In this document: positions 34,293-43,294 of the stretch, one piece after another
Layout: every line of letters begins with the position of its first letter
Position numbering within the stretch: position 1 is the first letter of the stretch
Assembly (NCBI GenBank): GCA_003241055.1
Contig: QFOD01000002.1
Coordinates: 62,001-126,000, forward strand
Source of the DNA: Roseateles depolymerans
GTDB lineage: Bacteria > Pseudomonadota > Gammaproteobacteria > Burkholderiales > Burkholderiaceae_C
Direction: 5' to 3'
Length of the DNA stretch: 64,000 nt
Translations under genes and position numbers: made by a program
The notes under the pieces: model-generated
Told to the model about the DNA's origin: nothing
Seen by the model: only the letters and a program-made list of their open reading frames with translations
Database searches by the model: none

Positions 34293-35042
34293 ATGAGAGC
34301 CATCGCCGTCATCCAGCACGAGGAGCATCAAGGCCCCGGCTTCCTGCTGAACTGCCTGCACGACCTGGGTCTGCAGACCCGCCTGTTCCGCCCCGACCTG
34401 GGCGACACACTGCCCACGCAGGCGCGGGACTTCGCGGGCCTGGTGGTGCTCGGCAGCGAGCACAGCGTGCATGACGAGATCGCCTGGATAGCCGCAGAGC
34501 GCGCCCTGCTTGCCGATGCGCTGACGCATGAGGTGCCCGTGCTGGCCCACTGCTTCGGTGCGCAGCAGCTGTCGCTGGCTGCCGGGGGCAGGGTCACCCG
34601 CAACACCTGGCCCAACATCGGCTGGTCCTCGGTGTGGGTGACCCCGCAGTCCCGCCCCTTGTTTGGCGGCGCGGGCCGCGTGGACGTCTTCAACTGGCAC
34701 TACGACACCTTCGAGATCCCGCGCGGTGCACACCGCACGCTGTTTGGGCCCCACTGTCTCAACAAGGGTTTCGCGCTGGGCCCCCACCTCGCGTTTCAGT
34801 GCCATCTGGAGGTCACCGCACTGGGCATACGGCAGTGGTGCGAAGCCGGATCGCTGGAACTGCAGCAGGCCCGTGGGCCGGCCGTGCAGTCCCCCCGCGA
34901 TCTGCTGAGCGAACTCCCGCAACGCACCGCTCGCCTGCACAGCCTGGCTCGGCGGGTCTACCAGCACTGGGCCCAGGGCTTGTCCCGACCGCCGCGCATG
35001 GTCGTTCCGGCCGTCCCGCGCGCCTGGCAGTACGCCATTTGA
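34293..35042 (+). CDS. Class I glutamine amidotransferase-like protein
   Basis: 249 aa. The triad is visible: Cys87 in LAHCFGAQ, and His171 and Glu173 in FQCHLEV. Upstream the fold matches class I glutamine amidotransferases (FAGLVVLGSEHSVHDE). No synthase partner is fused. Stand-alone members hydrolyse gamma-glutamyl amides or act with an unknown partner, so the substrate is open. It is divergent from tal and in line with zwf, with a 123-bp gap. No clear ribosome binding site is visible. Confidence 0.85.
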   Translation: MRAIAVIQHEEHQGPGFLLNCLHDLGLQTRLFRPDLGDTLPTQARDFAGLVVLGSEHSVHDEIAWIAAERALLADALTHEVPVLAHCFGAQQLSLAAGGRVTRNTWPNIGWSSVWVTPQSRPLFGGAGRVDVFNWHYDTFEIPRGAHRTLFGPHCLNKGFALGPHLAFQCHLEVTALGIRQWCEAGSLELQQARGPAVQSPRDLLSELPQRTARLHSLARRVYQHWAQGLSRPPRMVVPAVPRAWQYAI

Positions 35043-35165
35043 AACCGGCCTTCGCGTCCCGAATTGACCGCCCCAAGAAACTCCGGCATCATGCTTTCAG
35101 AAACTTTGTTACATCGCCGGCACTGATTGCCACCCTGTGGTGCGCCGGCAGCTAGGGTGCAGCGC

Positions 35166-36611
35166 ATGTCATTCGATCTCGTGTTCTTCGGCGGTACAGG
35201 CGACCTGACGTGGCGCAAGCTGATGCCTGCGCTGTTCCAGGCCTTCCGGCACGGCAAGCTGCCGGCCGGCGGACGCATCCTCGCCGTGGCCCGCGACGAC
35301 CAGAGCGACGAGCGTTATCGCGAGTGGCTGAAGGAGCGCTTCCGCGAGGTCGAGGCCGGCAAGCGGCCGAACGACGAGGAGTTCGAGCGTTTCGCCGAGC
35401 TGGTGCACTACCGCCGGATGGACCTCTCCCAGCCCGATCACTACGCGCGGCTGAAGGAATGGCTGGACGAGCGCCAGGCCGACACCGTGGTGCTCTACCT
35501 GGCCACCAGCCCCCATCTGTTCACGCAGGTCTGCGAGCAGCTCGGCGCCGTCGGCCTCAACCACGACCGGGTGCGCATCGTGCTCGAGAAGCCGCTGGGG
35601 CACGACCTTGCCAGCGCACAGGCCATCAACCAGACCGTGCGCCGCGTCTTCAAGGAAAGCCAGGCTTTCCGCATCGACCATTACCTGGGCAAGCCGTCGG
35701 TGCAGAACCTGATGGCGCTGCGCTTCGGCAACGCATTGTTCGAACCGCTGTGGCGGCGCGAGAGCATCGCCAACATCCAGATCACGCTGGCCGAGCAACT
35801 GGGCGTGGGCACCCGCGGCGCGTTCTATGACGGCACCGGCGCGCTGCGCGACATGATCCAGAACCATGCGCTGCAGCTGCTCACGATGATCGCCATGGAG
35901 CCGCCGGCCAGCAACGACGCCGACGCCATCCGCGACGAGAAGCTCAAGGTGCTGCGGGCCCTCAAGCCCTTCACGGCCGAAAGCGTGGGGCGCGACGTGG
36001 TGCGTGGCCAGTACCGCGCCGGCATGTGCGGCGGCCACCCGGTGCCCGGCTATCTGGAGGAATCCAAGGTGCCGGCCGACAGTCACTGCGAGACCTTCGT
36101 CGCGCTGCGCACCGAGGTCAACACCTGGCGCTGGGCCGGCGTGCCGTTCTACCTGCGCACCGGCAAGCGCCTGGCCGCGCGGGACGCGCAGATCGTCGTG
36201 AACTTCCGCCCCGTACCCCACCAGATCTTCCCGGGCGCCAGCCAACCCAACCGCCTGGTCATCAAGCTGCAGCCCGAGGACGGGCTGGAGCTGCAGCTGC
36301 TGGCGCAGAAGGGCACGGGCCACGGCGAGCAGCTGACGCCGGTGTCGCTGGACCTGGACTTCGACAAGGCCTTCGCGACGCAGCGCGTCGGCGCCTACGA
36401 GCGCCTGCTGCTGGACGCCATCGCCGGCCGCCTGAACCTGTTCGTCCGCAGCGACGAGCAGGAACAGGCGTGGCGTTGGGTCGAACCCATCCTGCAGGCC
36501 TGGGCGAACGACAACGTGGGGCCGCGCCAGTACGCCGCCGGCTCCTGGGGCCCGGCCGCCGCCAGCGCACTGGTGGCCCGCGACGGCTTCAGCTGGGCGG
36601 AAGAACAGTGA
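35166..36611 (+). CDS. zwf: Glucose-6-phosphate 1-dehydrogenase
   Basis: 481 aa. It oxidises glucose-6-P to 6-phosphogluconolactone with NADP+. The coenzyme loop is FFGGTGDLTWRKLMP. The substrate site has RIDHYLGKPSVQNLM, in which Pro-Ser replaces the usual Glu-Thr after GK. AGGGTG precedes the start. The frame is open to 35127, but 35166 gives the family N-terminus. It is followed 31 bp later by the HexR-like gene. Confidence 0.97.
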   Translation: MSFDLVFFGGTGDLTWRKLMPALFQAFRHGKLPAGGRILAVARDDQSDERYREWLKERFREVEAGKRPNDEEFERFAELVHYRRMDLSQPDHYARLKEWLDERQADTVVLYLATSPHLFTQVCEQLGAVGLNHDRVRIVLEKPLGHDLASAQAINQTVRRVFKESQAFRIDHYLGKPSVQNLMALRFGNALFEPLWRRESIANIQITLAEQLGVGTRGAFYDGTGALRDMIQNHALQLLTMIAMEPPASNDADAIRDEKLKVLRALKPFTAESVGRDVVRGQYRAGMCGGHPVPGYLEESKVPADSHCETFVALRTEVNTWRWAGVPFYLRTGKRLAARDAQIVVNFRPVPHQIFPGASQPNRLVIKLQPEDGLELQLLAQKGTGHGEQLTPVSLDLDFDKAFATQRVGAYERLLLDAIAGRLNLFVRSDEQEQAWRWVEPILQAWANDNVGPRQYAAGSWGPAAASALVARDGFSWAEEQ

Positions 36612-36642
36612 GTGCCCCTGCGCGCCGCGAACGGATCAGTTC

Positions 36643-37509
36643 ATGAGCATCCTCGAACGCGTGAAGGCCGCGCTGCCGGCGCTGCCGCCCGCTGAGCAGC
36701 GCGTGGCCAAGCTGCTGCTCGCCGACGCGCGCAGCTTCGCCAGCCTTCCGGTCAGCGAACTGGCCGATCGCGCGCATGTCTCCAAACCCACCGTCGTGCG
36801 CTTCTGCCGCAGCGTCGGCTACGACGGCCTGGCCGACTTCAAGCTGAAGCTCGCCGGCAGCGTCAATGAAGGCGTGCCTTTCGTGCATCGCGCCGTGGAC
36901 GAGGACGACAAGCCGGGCGACATCATCGTCAAGGTGGTGGACAACGCCGTGGCGGCCCTGCTGCACTACCGCAACGACGCCGCCGGCCACGCCTATGAGC
37001 GCGCGATCGAAGCCTTGGCCGAGGCCGCCCGACACGGTCGGCGCATCGAGTTCTACGGCGTGGGCAACTCCGGCATCGTGGCGCAGGACGCGCAGCACAA
37101 ATTCTTCAGGCTGGGTGTGAACACCGTCGCCACCAGCGACGGTCACGTGCAGCTGATGAGCGCCACCATGCTGCAGCCCGGTGACTGCGCGGTCATCATC
37201 AGCAACTCCGGCCGCAGCCGTGACCTGCTGGATGCCGCCGAGATCGCGCGCAAGAAGGGCGCGACCATCATCATCATCACCGCGAGCGCGTCCCCACTGG
37301 CCCAACTGGCCTTGGGCCCCAGCCAGATCCTGCTGGCCGTGGACCACCCCGAGGATTTCGACCGCTACAGCCCGATGGTGTCGCGCCTGCTGCACCTGGT
37401 GGCCGTGGACATCCTGACCACCGGCGTCGCACTCAAGCTCGGGCAGCAGCTGCGCCCCATGCTGCAGGAAATCAAGAAGAACCTGCGCGCCAAGCGCTAC
37501 GCCGGCTGA
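36643..37509 (+). CDS. hexR: MurR/RpiR family regulator, HexR-like
   Basis: 288 aa. An N-terminal HTH_6 domain (VSELADRAHVSKPTVVRFCR) is followed by a SIS sugar-phosphate domain (FYGVGNSGIVAQDAQHKFF, and VIISNSGRSRDLL). HexR regulates zwf and central carbon genes in response to 2-keto-3-deoxy-6-phosphogluconate. The location directly behind zwf favours HexR over RpiR or MurR. I did not find a convincing operator. Confidence 0.85.
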   Translation: MSILERVKAALPALPPAEQRVAKLLLADARSFASLPVSELADRAHVSKPTVVRFCRSVGYDGLADFKLKLAGSVNEGVPFVHRAVDEDDKPGDIIVKVVDNAVAALLHYRNDAAGHAYERAIEALAEAARHGRRIEFYGVGNSGIVAQDAQHKFFRLGVNTVATSDGHVQLMSATMLQPGDCAVIISNSGRSRDLLDAAEIARKKGATIIIITASASPLAQLALGPSQILLAVDHPEDFDRYSPMVSRLLHLVAVDILTTGVALKLGQQLRPMLQEIKKNLRAKRYAG

Positions 37510-37511
37510 GC

Positions 37512-37832
37512 TTACGCAGGCTGGCCCTCGGCTGCCAGTTCGGAAGTCGGGCAGAGCAGATCGGCAACGCCATAGACCCGCGCCAGCTCCAGCAGCTTGG
37601 GCGGCAGACCTTCCAGACGGAGGGTCAGGCCTTGCTCGGTACACAGGCGCGCAGCGCTGAGCAAGAGGCTGAGCGCCGACGAATCAAACTCCGTCAGCGG
37701 CGCGGCGGACAGCCTGAGTTCGCTGCCCGCCCCCGCCTTGACCTGCGCCGCCTCGGCCGCCAGTGCACGCGACAGCTCCGCCCAGGCCTGCCGGGCTCCA
37801 GTCATGCGCAACTGCGCCGGCAACTGCAGCAC
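37512..37832 (-). CDS. mlaB: STAS-domain protein MlaB
   Basis: 106 aa STAS domain. The FDSSALSLLLSAAR helix is the STAS helix with the conserved Ser pair. MlaB supports the MlaFE ATPase complex in moving phospholipid back from the outer membrane. It is the last gene of the operon, 5 bp after mlaC and 2 bp from the convergent hexR stop. Confidence 0.85.
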   Translation of the reverse strand: MLQLPAQLRMTGARQAWAELSRALAAEAAQVKAGAGSELRLSAAPLTEFDSSALSLLLSAARLCTEQGLTLRLEGLPPKLLELARVYGVADLLCPTSELAAEGQPA

Positions 37833-37837
37833 GGCGT

Positions 37838-38473
37838 TCAGCCCTTGGCAGGCGCCGAGGCCTTGGCGTTCTTGTCGGCCAGGCTCTTGATCAGGCCATC
37901 GATGCCATTGGCGCCGATCTCCTGGGCGAAGCTGTTGCGGTATTGATCCGCCAGCCAGATGCCCAGCACGTTGACGTCATAGATGCGCCAGCCGGCCGGC
38001 GTCTTCTCCAGGCGGTAGTCCAGCTGGATCGGATCACCTTTGCCGCGCACCTCGGTGCGCACCACCACCTCGGTGTCCTCGGGTGCGGCGCGAAGCGGCT
38101 TCAGGCCGATGGTCTGGTCCTTCACCTGCGTGAGCGCACCGGCATAGGTGCGCATCAGCAGCGTCTTGAACTCGGCCTGCAGGCGCGACTGCTGGTCAGG
38201 CGTGGCCTGGCGCCAGAAGCGGCCCACGGCCGATGCCGTCATGCGCTGGAAGTTGACGTACGGCATGATCTTGCTGTCGACCAGCGTGACGATCTTGGAG
38301 ACGTCGCCGCCCTGGATGTTCTTGTCGGCCTTGACCGCTTCCAGGGTTTCCAGCGAGAGCTGACGGATCAGCAGGTCGGGCGCGCTGGAATCGGCGGCCT
38401 GGGCGCCGTGCACCAGGCCCAGACCCAGGGCGGCCACGGCCAACACGCGTCGCAGGGAATTCGGCAATTTCAT
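37838..38473 (-). CDS. mlaC: Phospholipid-binding periplasmic protein MlaC
   Basis: 211 aa. It ferries phospholipid between MlaA and MlaFEDB. A signal peptide (MKLPNSLRRVLAVAALGLGLVHGAQA) opens at 38473. The mature part reads as the tol_Tol_Ttg2 fold: LVDSKIMPYVNFQRMTASAVG, LLMRTYAGALTQVKDQTI, and YRLEKTPAGWRIYDVNV. The frame remains open to 38764 but only through mlaA. Confidence 0.94.
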   Translation of the reverse strand: MKLPNSLRRVLAVAALGLGLVHGAQAADSSAPDLLIRQLSLETLEAVKADKNIQGGDVSKIVTLVDSKIMPYVNFQRMTASAVGRFWRQATPDQQSRLQAEFKTLLMRTYAGALTQVKDQTIGLKPLRAAPEDTEVVVRTEVRGKGDPIQLDYRLEKTPAGWRIYDVNVLGIWLADQYRNSFAQEIGANGIDGLIKSLADKNAKASAPAKG

Positions 38474-38543
38474 GATGTTGCTTTCTCGAATGAGGGCCCG
38501 CAACCAACGCACGAGCCCCCTGTTTGGTTCACCGCACCGTGAT

Positions 38544-39362
38544 TCAACGGGCGGCTGCCGATGCGGGCTCGGTCGGCTTTTTGGCCGTGATCGGCCCTGA
38601 GGCCGCATCGGCGGGTACCGCGGCCGAGGCTGCCGATGCCGGGCTCTCGGGCACCAGCACCTCCACCGCATCGTCGTCATCGAAGCTGCCACGACGCTGC
38701 AGGTAGGCGTCGCGGTAGAAGGTGTACTTGTCCAGCGCGATGCCTTCCAGCATCTCGCCGGCACGCAGGAAGTTCGCCCGCGTGTTGATGGCGTTCAGCA
38801 CCGTGACGCCAACCTTTTCCTTGCCATGGTCGAAGACCACGGCCGGCGAGGCCTGCAGGTCGAAAGGCAGCGCGAGCGAATCACGCACCGACGACGGGCC
38901 CAGGATAGGCCAGACGATGTAGGCCCCCGTCCCCATGCCCCAGCGGCCGAAGGTCTTGCCCAGATCCTGGCTGTTCTTCTCGAGACCGGCCTCGCCCGCC
39001 ACGTCGAACAGGCCCAGGATGCCGAAGGTGGAGTTCACCGCCACCCGCATGCCCTGCTCCAGCCCGGACTTGAAGCGCCCCTGCAGGAACAGGTTCACGG
39101 TGGACCAGGCGTCACCGATGTTGCCGAAGAAGTTGTCTATGCCCTTGCGCACCGTCGACGGCACGACCTCGGAATAGGCGGTCGCCACCGGCTTGAGGAC
39201 GTTCTCGTCGACCTTCTCGTTGAACGAGAAGACCTTGCGGTTCCAGGACTCCCACGGATCGAGCTTCTGCCCCTTGGAGCCCACCGCGTTCTTGATGGTG
39301 GCGCAGCCGACCAGCGACACCGCCAGCAGGATCAGCGCCAGACTGCGCACGATGCGATTCAT
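38544..39362 (-). CDS. mlaA: Outer membrane lipoprotein MlaA (VacJ)
   Basis: 272 aa. The lipobox puts the modified Cys at residue 20 (VSLVGCATIK). The MlaA core is clear: FNEKVDENVLKPVATAYSE, VNSTFGILGLFDVA and the Q-DLGKTFGRWGMGTG region. It removes misplaced phospholipid from the outer leaflet. The tail is Ala/Ser/Pro-rich. Its ATG overlaps the mlaD stop. Confidence 0.95.
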   Translation of the reverse strand: MNRIVRSLALILLAVSLVGCATIKNAVGSKGQKLDPWESWNRKVFSFNEKVDENVLKPVATAYSEVVPSTVRKGIDNFFGNIGDAWSTVNLFLQGRFKSGLEQGMRVAVNSTFGILGLFDVAGEAGLEKNSQDLGKTFGRWGMGTGAYIVWPILGPSSVRDSLALPFDLQASPAVVFDHGKEKVGVTVLNAINTRANFLRAGEMLEGIALDKYTFYRDAYLQRRGSFDDDDAVEVLVPESPASAASAAVPADAASGPITAKKPTEPASAAAR

Positions 39363-39847
39363 GGCTTGCCTCCGGCAGGTGCGGCGCTGCCCATGTCAGC
39401 GGCCTTGCTGTTGATGAACTGGCCGATCAGGTTCTCGAGCACCACGGCGCTTTGCGTCTGCTTGATGACGTCACCCGCCACCAGGTTCTTCTCGTCGGCG
39501 CCCGGCTCCAGGCCGATGTACTGCTCACCCAGCAGGCCGGCGGTCAGGATCTTGGCCGAGCTGTCCTTGGGGAAGAGCATGCCCTTTTGCATGTTCATCG
39601 TGACCTTGGCCTGGAAGGTGCGATCGTCAAAGGCGATGGACTCCACGCGGCCCACCACCACACCTGCACTCTTGACCGCAGCGCGCGGCTTGAGGCCGCC
39701 GATGTTGTCAAAACGCGCGGTGACCTGGTAGGTCTCGTCGAAATTCAGGCTCAGCAGATTGCCCGCCTTGAGCGCCAGAAACAGCAGGGCCGCGCCACCG
39801 ATCAGCACGAACAGCCCCACCCATACGTCATGTCGAGAGGATTGCAT
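39359..39847 (-). CDS. mlaD: MCE-domain protein MlaD
   Basis: 162 aa. One N-terminal transmembrane helix (VWVGLFVLIGGAALLFLALKAG) anchors a periplasmic MCE domain (YQVTARFDNIGGLKPRAAVK, then AGLLGEQYIGLEPG). It forms the hexameric channel of MlaFEDB. The start MQSSRHDVWVG at 39847 is chosen over 39871 because of the family terminus. Confidence 0.95.
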   Translation of the reverse strand: MQSSRHDVWVGLFVLIGGAALLFLALKAGNLLSLNFDETYQVTARFDNIGGLKPRAAVKSAGVVVGRVESIAFDDRTFQAKVTMNMQKGMLFPKDSSAKILTAGLLGEQYIGLEPGADEKNLVAGDVIKQTQSAVVLENLIGQFINSKAADMGSAAPAGGKP

Positions 39848-39867
39848 CGTTGTTCTCCCTCTTCCCG

Positions 39868-40647
39868 TCAAATCGAAAACATCGTGGCCGTCAGCATGAA
39901 GTCCAGCGCCAGCACGGCCAGCGAAGACAGCACGACGGTGCGCGTCGTGGCGGCCGACACCCCTTCAGGCGTCGGCTTGCAGGCATAGCCTTGCAGCAGC
40001 GCGATGAAGGTGACCGTCACGCCGAACACCAGGCTCTTCAGCACGCCATTGCCGACATCGGCCATCACCTCGACACCGCCCTGCATCTGCGACCAGAACG
40101 CGCCCGGGTCGATGCCGATCAACGGCACGGCCACCAGCCAGCCGCCGATGATGCCGACGGCGGAGAACACCGCCGCCAGCAAGGGCATGGTGATGAAACC
40201 GGCCCAGAAGCGCGGCGCGAGCACCCGCTGCAGCGGGTCCACCGCCATCATCTCCATCGCGGTGAGTTGCTCACCCGCCTTCATCAGGCCAATCTCGGCA
40301 GTCAGCGAGGTGCCGGCCCGACCGGCGAACAGCAGCGCCGTCACCACCGGCCCGAGCTCGCGCACCAGACTGAGCGCCACCAAGAGGCCCACCGCCTCGG
40401 CCGAGCCGTAGCGCTGCAGCGTGTAGTAGCCCTGCAGCGCCAGCACGAAGCCGACGAACAGCCCGGACACACCGATGATGGACAGCGACCGGTTGCCCAG
40501 ATAAAAGATCTGCTCGCGCACCAGCACGAAGCGGGCGAGCGCACGCGGCGAACGCGCCAGCAGCGCCACGAACAGCCAGGCTGCTCCGCCCAGGTCAACC
40601 AGCGTGCGACGCAGGCTGGTGCCGATACGGGTGGCGAGGCCGATCAT
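39868..40647 (-). CDS. mlaE: Phospholipid transport permease MlaE
   Basis: 259 aa inner membrane permease, with five or more hydrophobic segments. The conserved MLA permease motifs include AGRAGTSLTAEIGLMKAGEQL and MEMMAVDPLQRVLAPR. It pairs with MlaF. Its start overlaps the mlaF stop (ATGA) and mlaD follows 20 bp later. Confidence 0.95.
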   Translation of the reverse strand: MIGLATRIGTSLRRTLVDLGGAAWLFVALLARSPRALARFVLVREQIFYLGNRSLSIIGVSGLFVGFVLALQGYYTLQRYGSAEAVGLLVALSLVRELGPVVTALLFAGRAGTSLTAEIGLMKAGEQLTAMEMMAVDPLQRVLAPRFWAGFITMPLLAAVFSAVGIIGGWLVAVPLIGIDPGAFWSQMQGGVEVMADVGNGVLKSLVFGVTVTFIALLQGYACKPTPEGVSAATTRTVVLSSLAVLALDFMLTATMFSI

Positions 40648-41483
40648 GCCCGCACTCCGAAATCCTCGGCCACCGGCCGGGCCGGCTGGTGGAAGCGCAC
40701 CGGGCCGTCGGGCTCCGCACGCACGAACTGCCGCACCAGCGGGTCTTCGCTGTGGCGCAACTCGTCAGGCGACCCCTGGGCCACCACGCGCCCGTTGGCG
40801 ATCATCGCGACATGGTCGGCAATGCCGAAGGTTTCGTGCAGATCATGGGAGACGATCACGCTGGTCAGGCCGAGCGCATCGTTCAGGTCCCGAATCAGGC
40901 GCGCCGCGATGCCCAGCGAGATCGGGTCCAGGCCTGCAAACGGCTCGTCGTACAGCACCAGGTCGGGGTCCAGCGCGATGGCGCGGGCCAGCGCCACCCG
41001 GCGCGCCATGCCACCCGACACCTCGGCGGGCATCAGGTCGCGCGCACCGCGCAGCCCGACCGCGTTGAGCTTCATCAACACCAGATCGCGGATCGTGGCC
41101 TCGGGCAGATCGGTGTGCTCCCGCAGCGGGAACGCCACGTTCTCGAACACCGACAGGTCGGTGAACAATGCGCCGAACTGGAACAGCATGCCCATGCGAC
41201 GCCGCACGGCGTACAGACCGGCCAGATCCAGCGGCGCCAGATCCTGGCCGTCGAAGAACACCTGGCCCGACATCGGGTTGATCTGCCGGCCCAGCAGGCG
41301 CAGCACCGTGGTCTTGCCGCCGCCGGAGGTCCCGATCAGCGCCAGCACCTTGCCGCGCTCCAGCCGCAGGTTCACGCCGTCGAGGATCACGCGGTCGCCG
41401 TAGCCGCAGCGGACATCGCGCAACTCGATCAGTGGTGATGGGGGGGCAGACTGCACAGGCTGGACCGGAACAAAGGGCGCCAT
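40644..41483 (-). CDS. mlaF: Phospholipid transport ATP-binding protein MlaF
   Basis: 279 aa ABC ATPase: Walker A GTSGGGKT, signature VSGGMARRVALARA, Walker B LVLYDEPFAGLDP. It energises phospholipid movement and heads the operon mlaFEDACB. The frame is open to 41612, but MAPFVPVQPVQSAPPS at 41483 is the better start. It is divergent from the minor pilin operon across 244 bp. Confidence 0.95.
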   Translation of the reverse strand: MAPFVPVQPVQSAPPSPLIELRDVRCGYGDRVILDGVNLRLERGKVLALIGTSGGGKTTVLRLLGRQINPMSGQVFFDGQDLAPLDLAGLYAVRRRMGMLFQFGALFTDLSVFENVAFPLREHTDLPEATIRDLVLMKLNAVGLRGARDLMPAEVSGGMARRVALARAIALDPDLVLYDEPFAGLDPISLGIAARLIRDLNDALGLTSVIVSHDLHETFGIADHVAMIANGRVVAQGSPDELRHSEDPLVRQFVRAEPDGPVRFHQPARPVAEDFGVRA

Positions 41484-41727
41484 GATAGGGGAAACACTGT
41501 GCGCGCCGTTGCGCAGTGCAGCAAAGCCCCGAGGTCTGCTGACAACGAATGGCGGGAGGCTGACACCACGAGCCGTTACGTCTGCTTGCAGCCATGAACG
41601 AGCGCTCACCAACCGAGAAAGCGCCGGCCGTGCGGCAGTTCACGAATCGCCGCGCACCGCCGACCAGCGTTCGGGCGGCCACGACAAGCGGTAGCCTGCG
41701 CGTGGAGCGCAACTCCACAATATCCCC

Positions 41728-42180
41728 ATGACGGCCTCGAACCTCCCCATGAATGCCACCACGCCTCGGACCCACGGCTTCACGCTCATCGAGCTGATGA
41801 TCACGGTGGCCATCGTGGCCATCCTGGCCGCCGTCGCGGTCCCGCAGTACACCGACTACGTCACCCGGGGCCGCGTCCCCGACGCCACCTCCGGGCTGTC
41901 TGGCAAGCAGGTGCAGCTAGAACAGTATTTCCAGGACAACCGCACCTATGCCGGCGCGCCAGCCTGCGGCAGCGACACCACGACGAGCAACAACTTCACG
42001 TTCGCCTGCTCGGCAGCCAACGCCTCCGGCTACACACTGACCGCCACCGGCCGCAACGCCATGACCGGCTTCACGTATTCCATCAACCAGGCGGGCACCA
42101 AGAGCTCGACCGTCACGGGCGTGAGTGGCTGGAGCGGCAGCAGCAACTGCTGGGTGACCAAGAAGGGCGGCGTGTGCTGA
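41728..42180 (+). CDS. pilE: Minor type IV pilin, PilE-like
   Basis: 150 aa prepilin. The cleavage site is Gly17-Phe18 (THG, then FTLIELMITVAIVAILAAVA), with Glu at mature position 5. The C-terminus has a disulfide-type Cys pair (CGSD ... NCWVTKKGGVC). It heads the minor pilin operon. A -10-like CACAAT at 41716-41721 ends six bases before the ATG, with no Shine-Dalgarno; an alternative start is ATG 41749. Confidence 0.88.
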   Translation: MTASNLPMNATTPRTHGFTLIELMITVAIVAILAAVAVPQYTDYVTRGRVPDATSGLSGKQVQLEQYFQDNRTYAGAPACGSDTTTSNNFTFACSAANASGYTLTATGRNAMTGFTYSINQAGTKSSTVTGVSGWSGSSNCWVTKKGGVC

Positions 42181-42791
42181 AACGCTTGGGTCAGCGCGGG
42201 GTTGGCCTGATCGAGCTGATGGTGGCGCTCGTGATCGCCGGCATCCTGATGGCCGTGGCCGCGCCGAGTTTCAGCAACTGGATTGCGGGCACCCGCATCC
42301 GCTCCACGGCGGAGGCCCTGATCGCCGGGCTGCAGTACGCGAAAAGCGAGGCCACCGGGCGCAATACCCAGGTGCGCTTCCAGCTGACCACCTCGCTGGA
42401 CGCCAGTTGCGAGCTCAGCACGAGCGGCCGGAACTGGGTGGTCGACGTCGTCGACACTGACCCCGACACCGATTCGGTCGCGCACCAGTGCAACGCCACG
42501 CCGGATGGCAGCACCGCGCCCAGCATCCTGCAGGTTCGGTCTGAAAACGAAAGCGGCAACGTGCAGGTGTCCGCCGATTCCGATCAGGTGATCTTCAACG
42601 GCTTCGGGCGGCAGTCGCCCATCGCCCCTGCAACGACCACATCCGCCATCACCTTCGACATCGTCCCGGCCTCTGGGGTCTGCGCCGCGAATGGTGGCCC
42701 GATCACCTGCCTGCGCATCATCGTGGCCCCGGCCGGGCAGATCCGCATGTGCAACCCCGCCATCGCCAGCGGCGACCCCCAGGCGTGCTGA
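42174..42791 (+). CDS. fimT: Minor pilin FimT/GspH-like
   Basis: 205 aa prepilin starting at GTG 42174 inside the pilE 3' end. The cleavage site is Gly9-Val10 (QRGVGLIELMVALVI), with Glu14 as mature Glu5. The GspH-type part contains IRSTAEALIAGLQYAKSEA and FNGFGRQSPI. It would take part in priming the pilus. Confidence 0.88.
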   Translation: MLKRLGQRGVGLIELMVALVIAGILMAVAAPSFSNWIAGTRIRSTAEALIAGLQYAKSEATGRNTQVRFQLTTSLDASCELSTSGRNWVVDVVDTDPDTDSVAHQCNATPDGSTAPSILQVRSENESGNVQVSADSDQVIFNGFGRQSPIAPATTTSAITFDIVPASGVCAANGGPITCLRIIVAPAGQIRMCNPAIASGDPQAC

Positions 42792-43294
42792 TGAACACCC
42801 CTCGCCCCGCCCTCCCCGCCCAGCAGCGTGGCGTCATGCTGCTGGAGGTGCTGATCGCGCTGCTGATCTTCGCGCTCGGCGTGCTCGGCCTGATCGGCCT
42901 GCAGGCCACGGCCGCCAAGGAATCCGGCCAGGCCAAGTACCGGGCCGACGCGACCCTGCTGGCCAACGACCTCATCGGCCAGATGTGGGTCACCAGCCGC
43001 AACATCACCACGCTCACCACGGCCTTCACCAGCGAAGGCAGCGGTGGCGCGCAATACCAGGTCTGGCGGGATCGTGTGAACGCCGCGCTGCCAGGCTCGG
43101 CGGCGAATCCGCCCACGGTGGTCTTCACCGCCATGCCGCCGCTGCCCGCCATCGACAAGGGCGTGCTCGGAACCACGCCGGCCACAGGCCTGCCCTCCGG
43201 CGTCCAGGTCACCATCACCATGTTCTGGAAGGCGCCAGGCGAGCCGGCCAACGATCCGGTCCACAACATCGTGCTGGTCAACGAGATCCGATGA
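42791..43294 (+). CDS. pilV: Minor pilin PilV-like
   Basis: 167 aa prepilin from ATG 42791 (TGATG overlap with fimT). The cleavage site is Gly14-Val15 (RGVMLLEVLIALLIFALGVL) with Glu19 as Glu5. The VIGLIGLQ-type region and TLLANDLIGQMW are PilV-like. It probably bridges the tip pilins and PilY1. Confidence 0.88.
   Translation: MNTPRPALPAQQRGVMLLEVLIALLIFALGVLGLIGLQATAAKESGQAKYRADATLLANDLIGQMWVTSRNITTLTTAFTSEGSGGAQYQVWRDRVNAALPGSAANPPTVVFTAMPPLPAIDKGVLGTTPATGLPSGVQVTITMFWKAPGEPANDPVHNIVLVNEIR

Noticed and set aside
34088..35165. A possible HexR operator near tal, the amidotransferase gene or zwf
   Set aside because: Only half-sites such as TTGTTACA and TTGTAAC are visible; no dyad of convincing symmetry.
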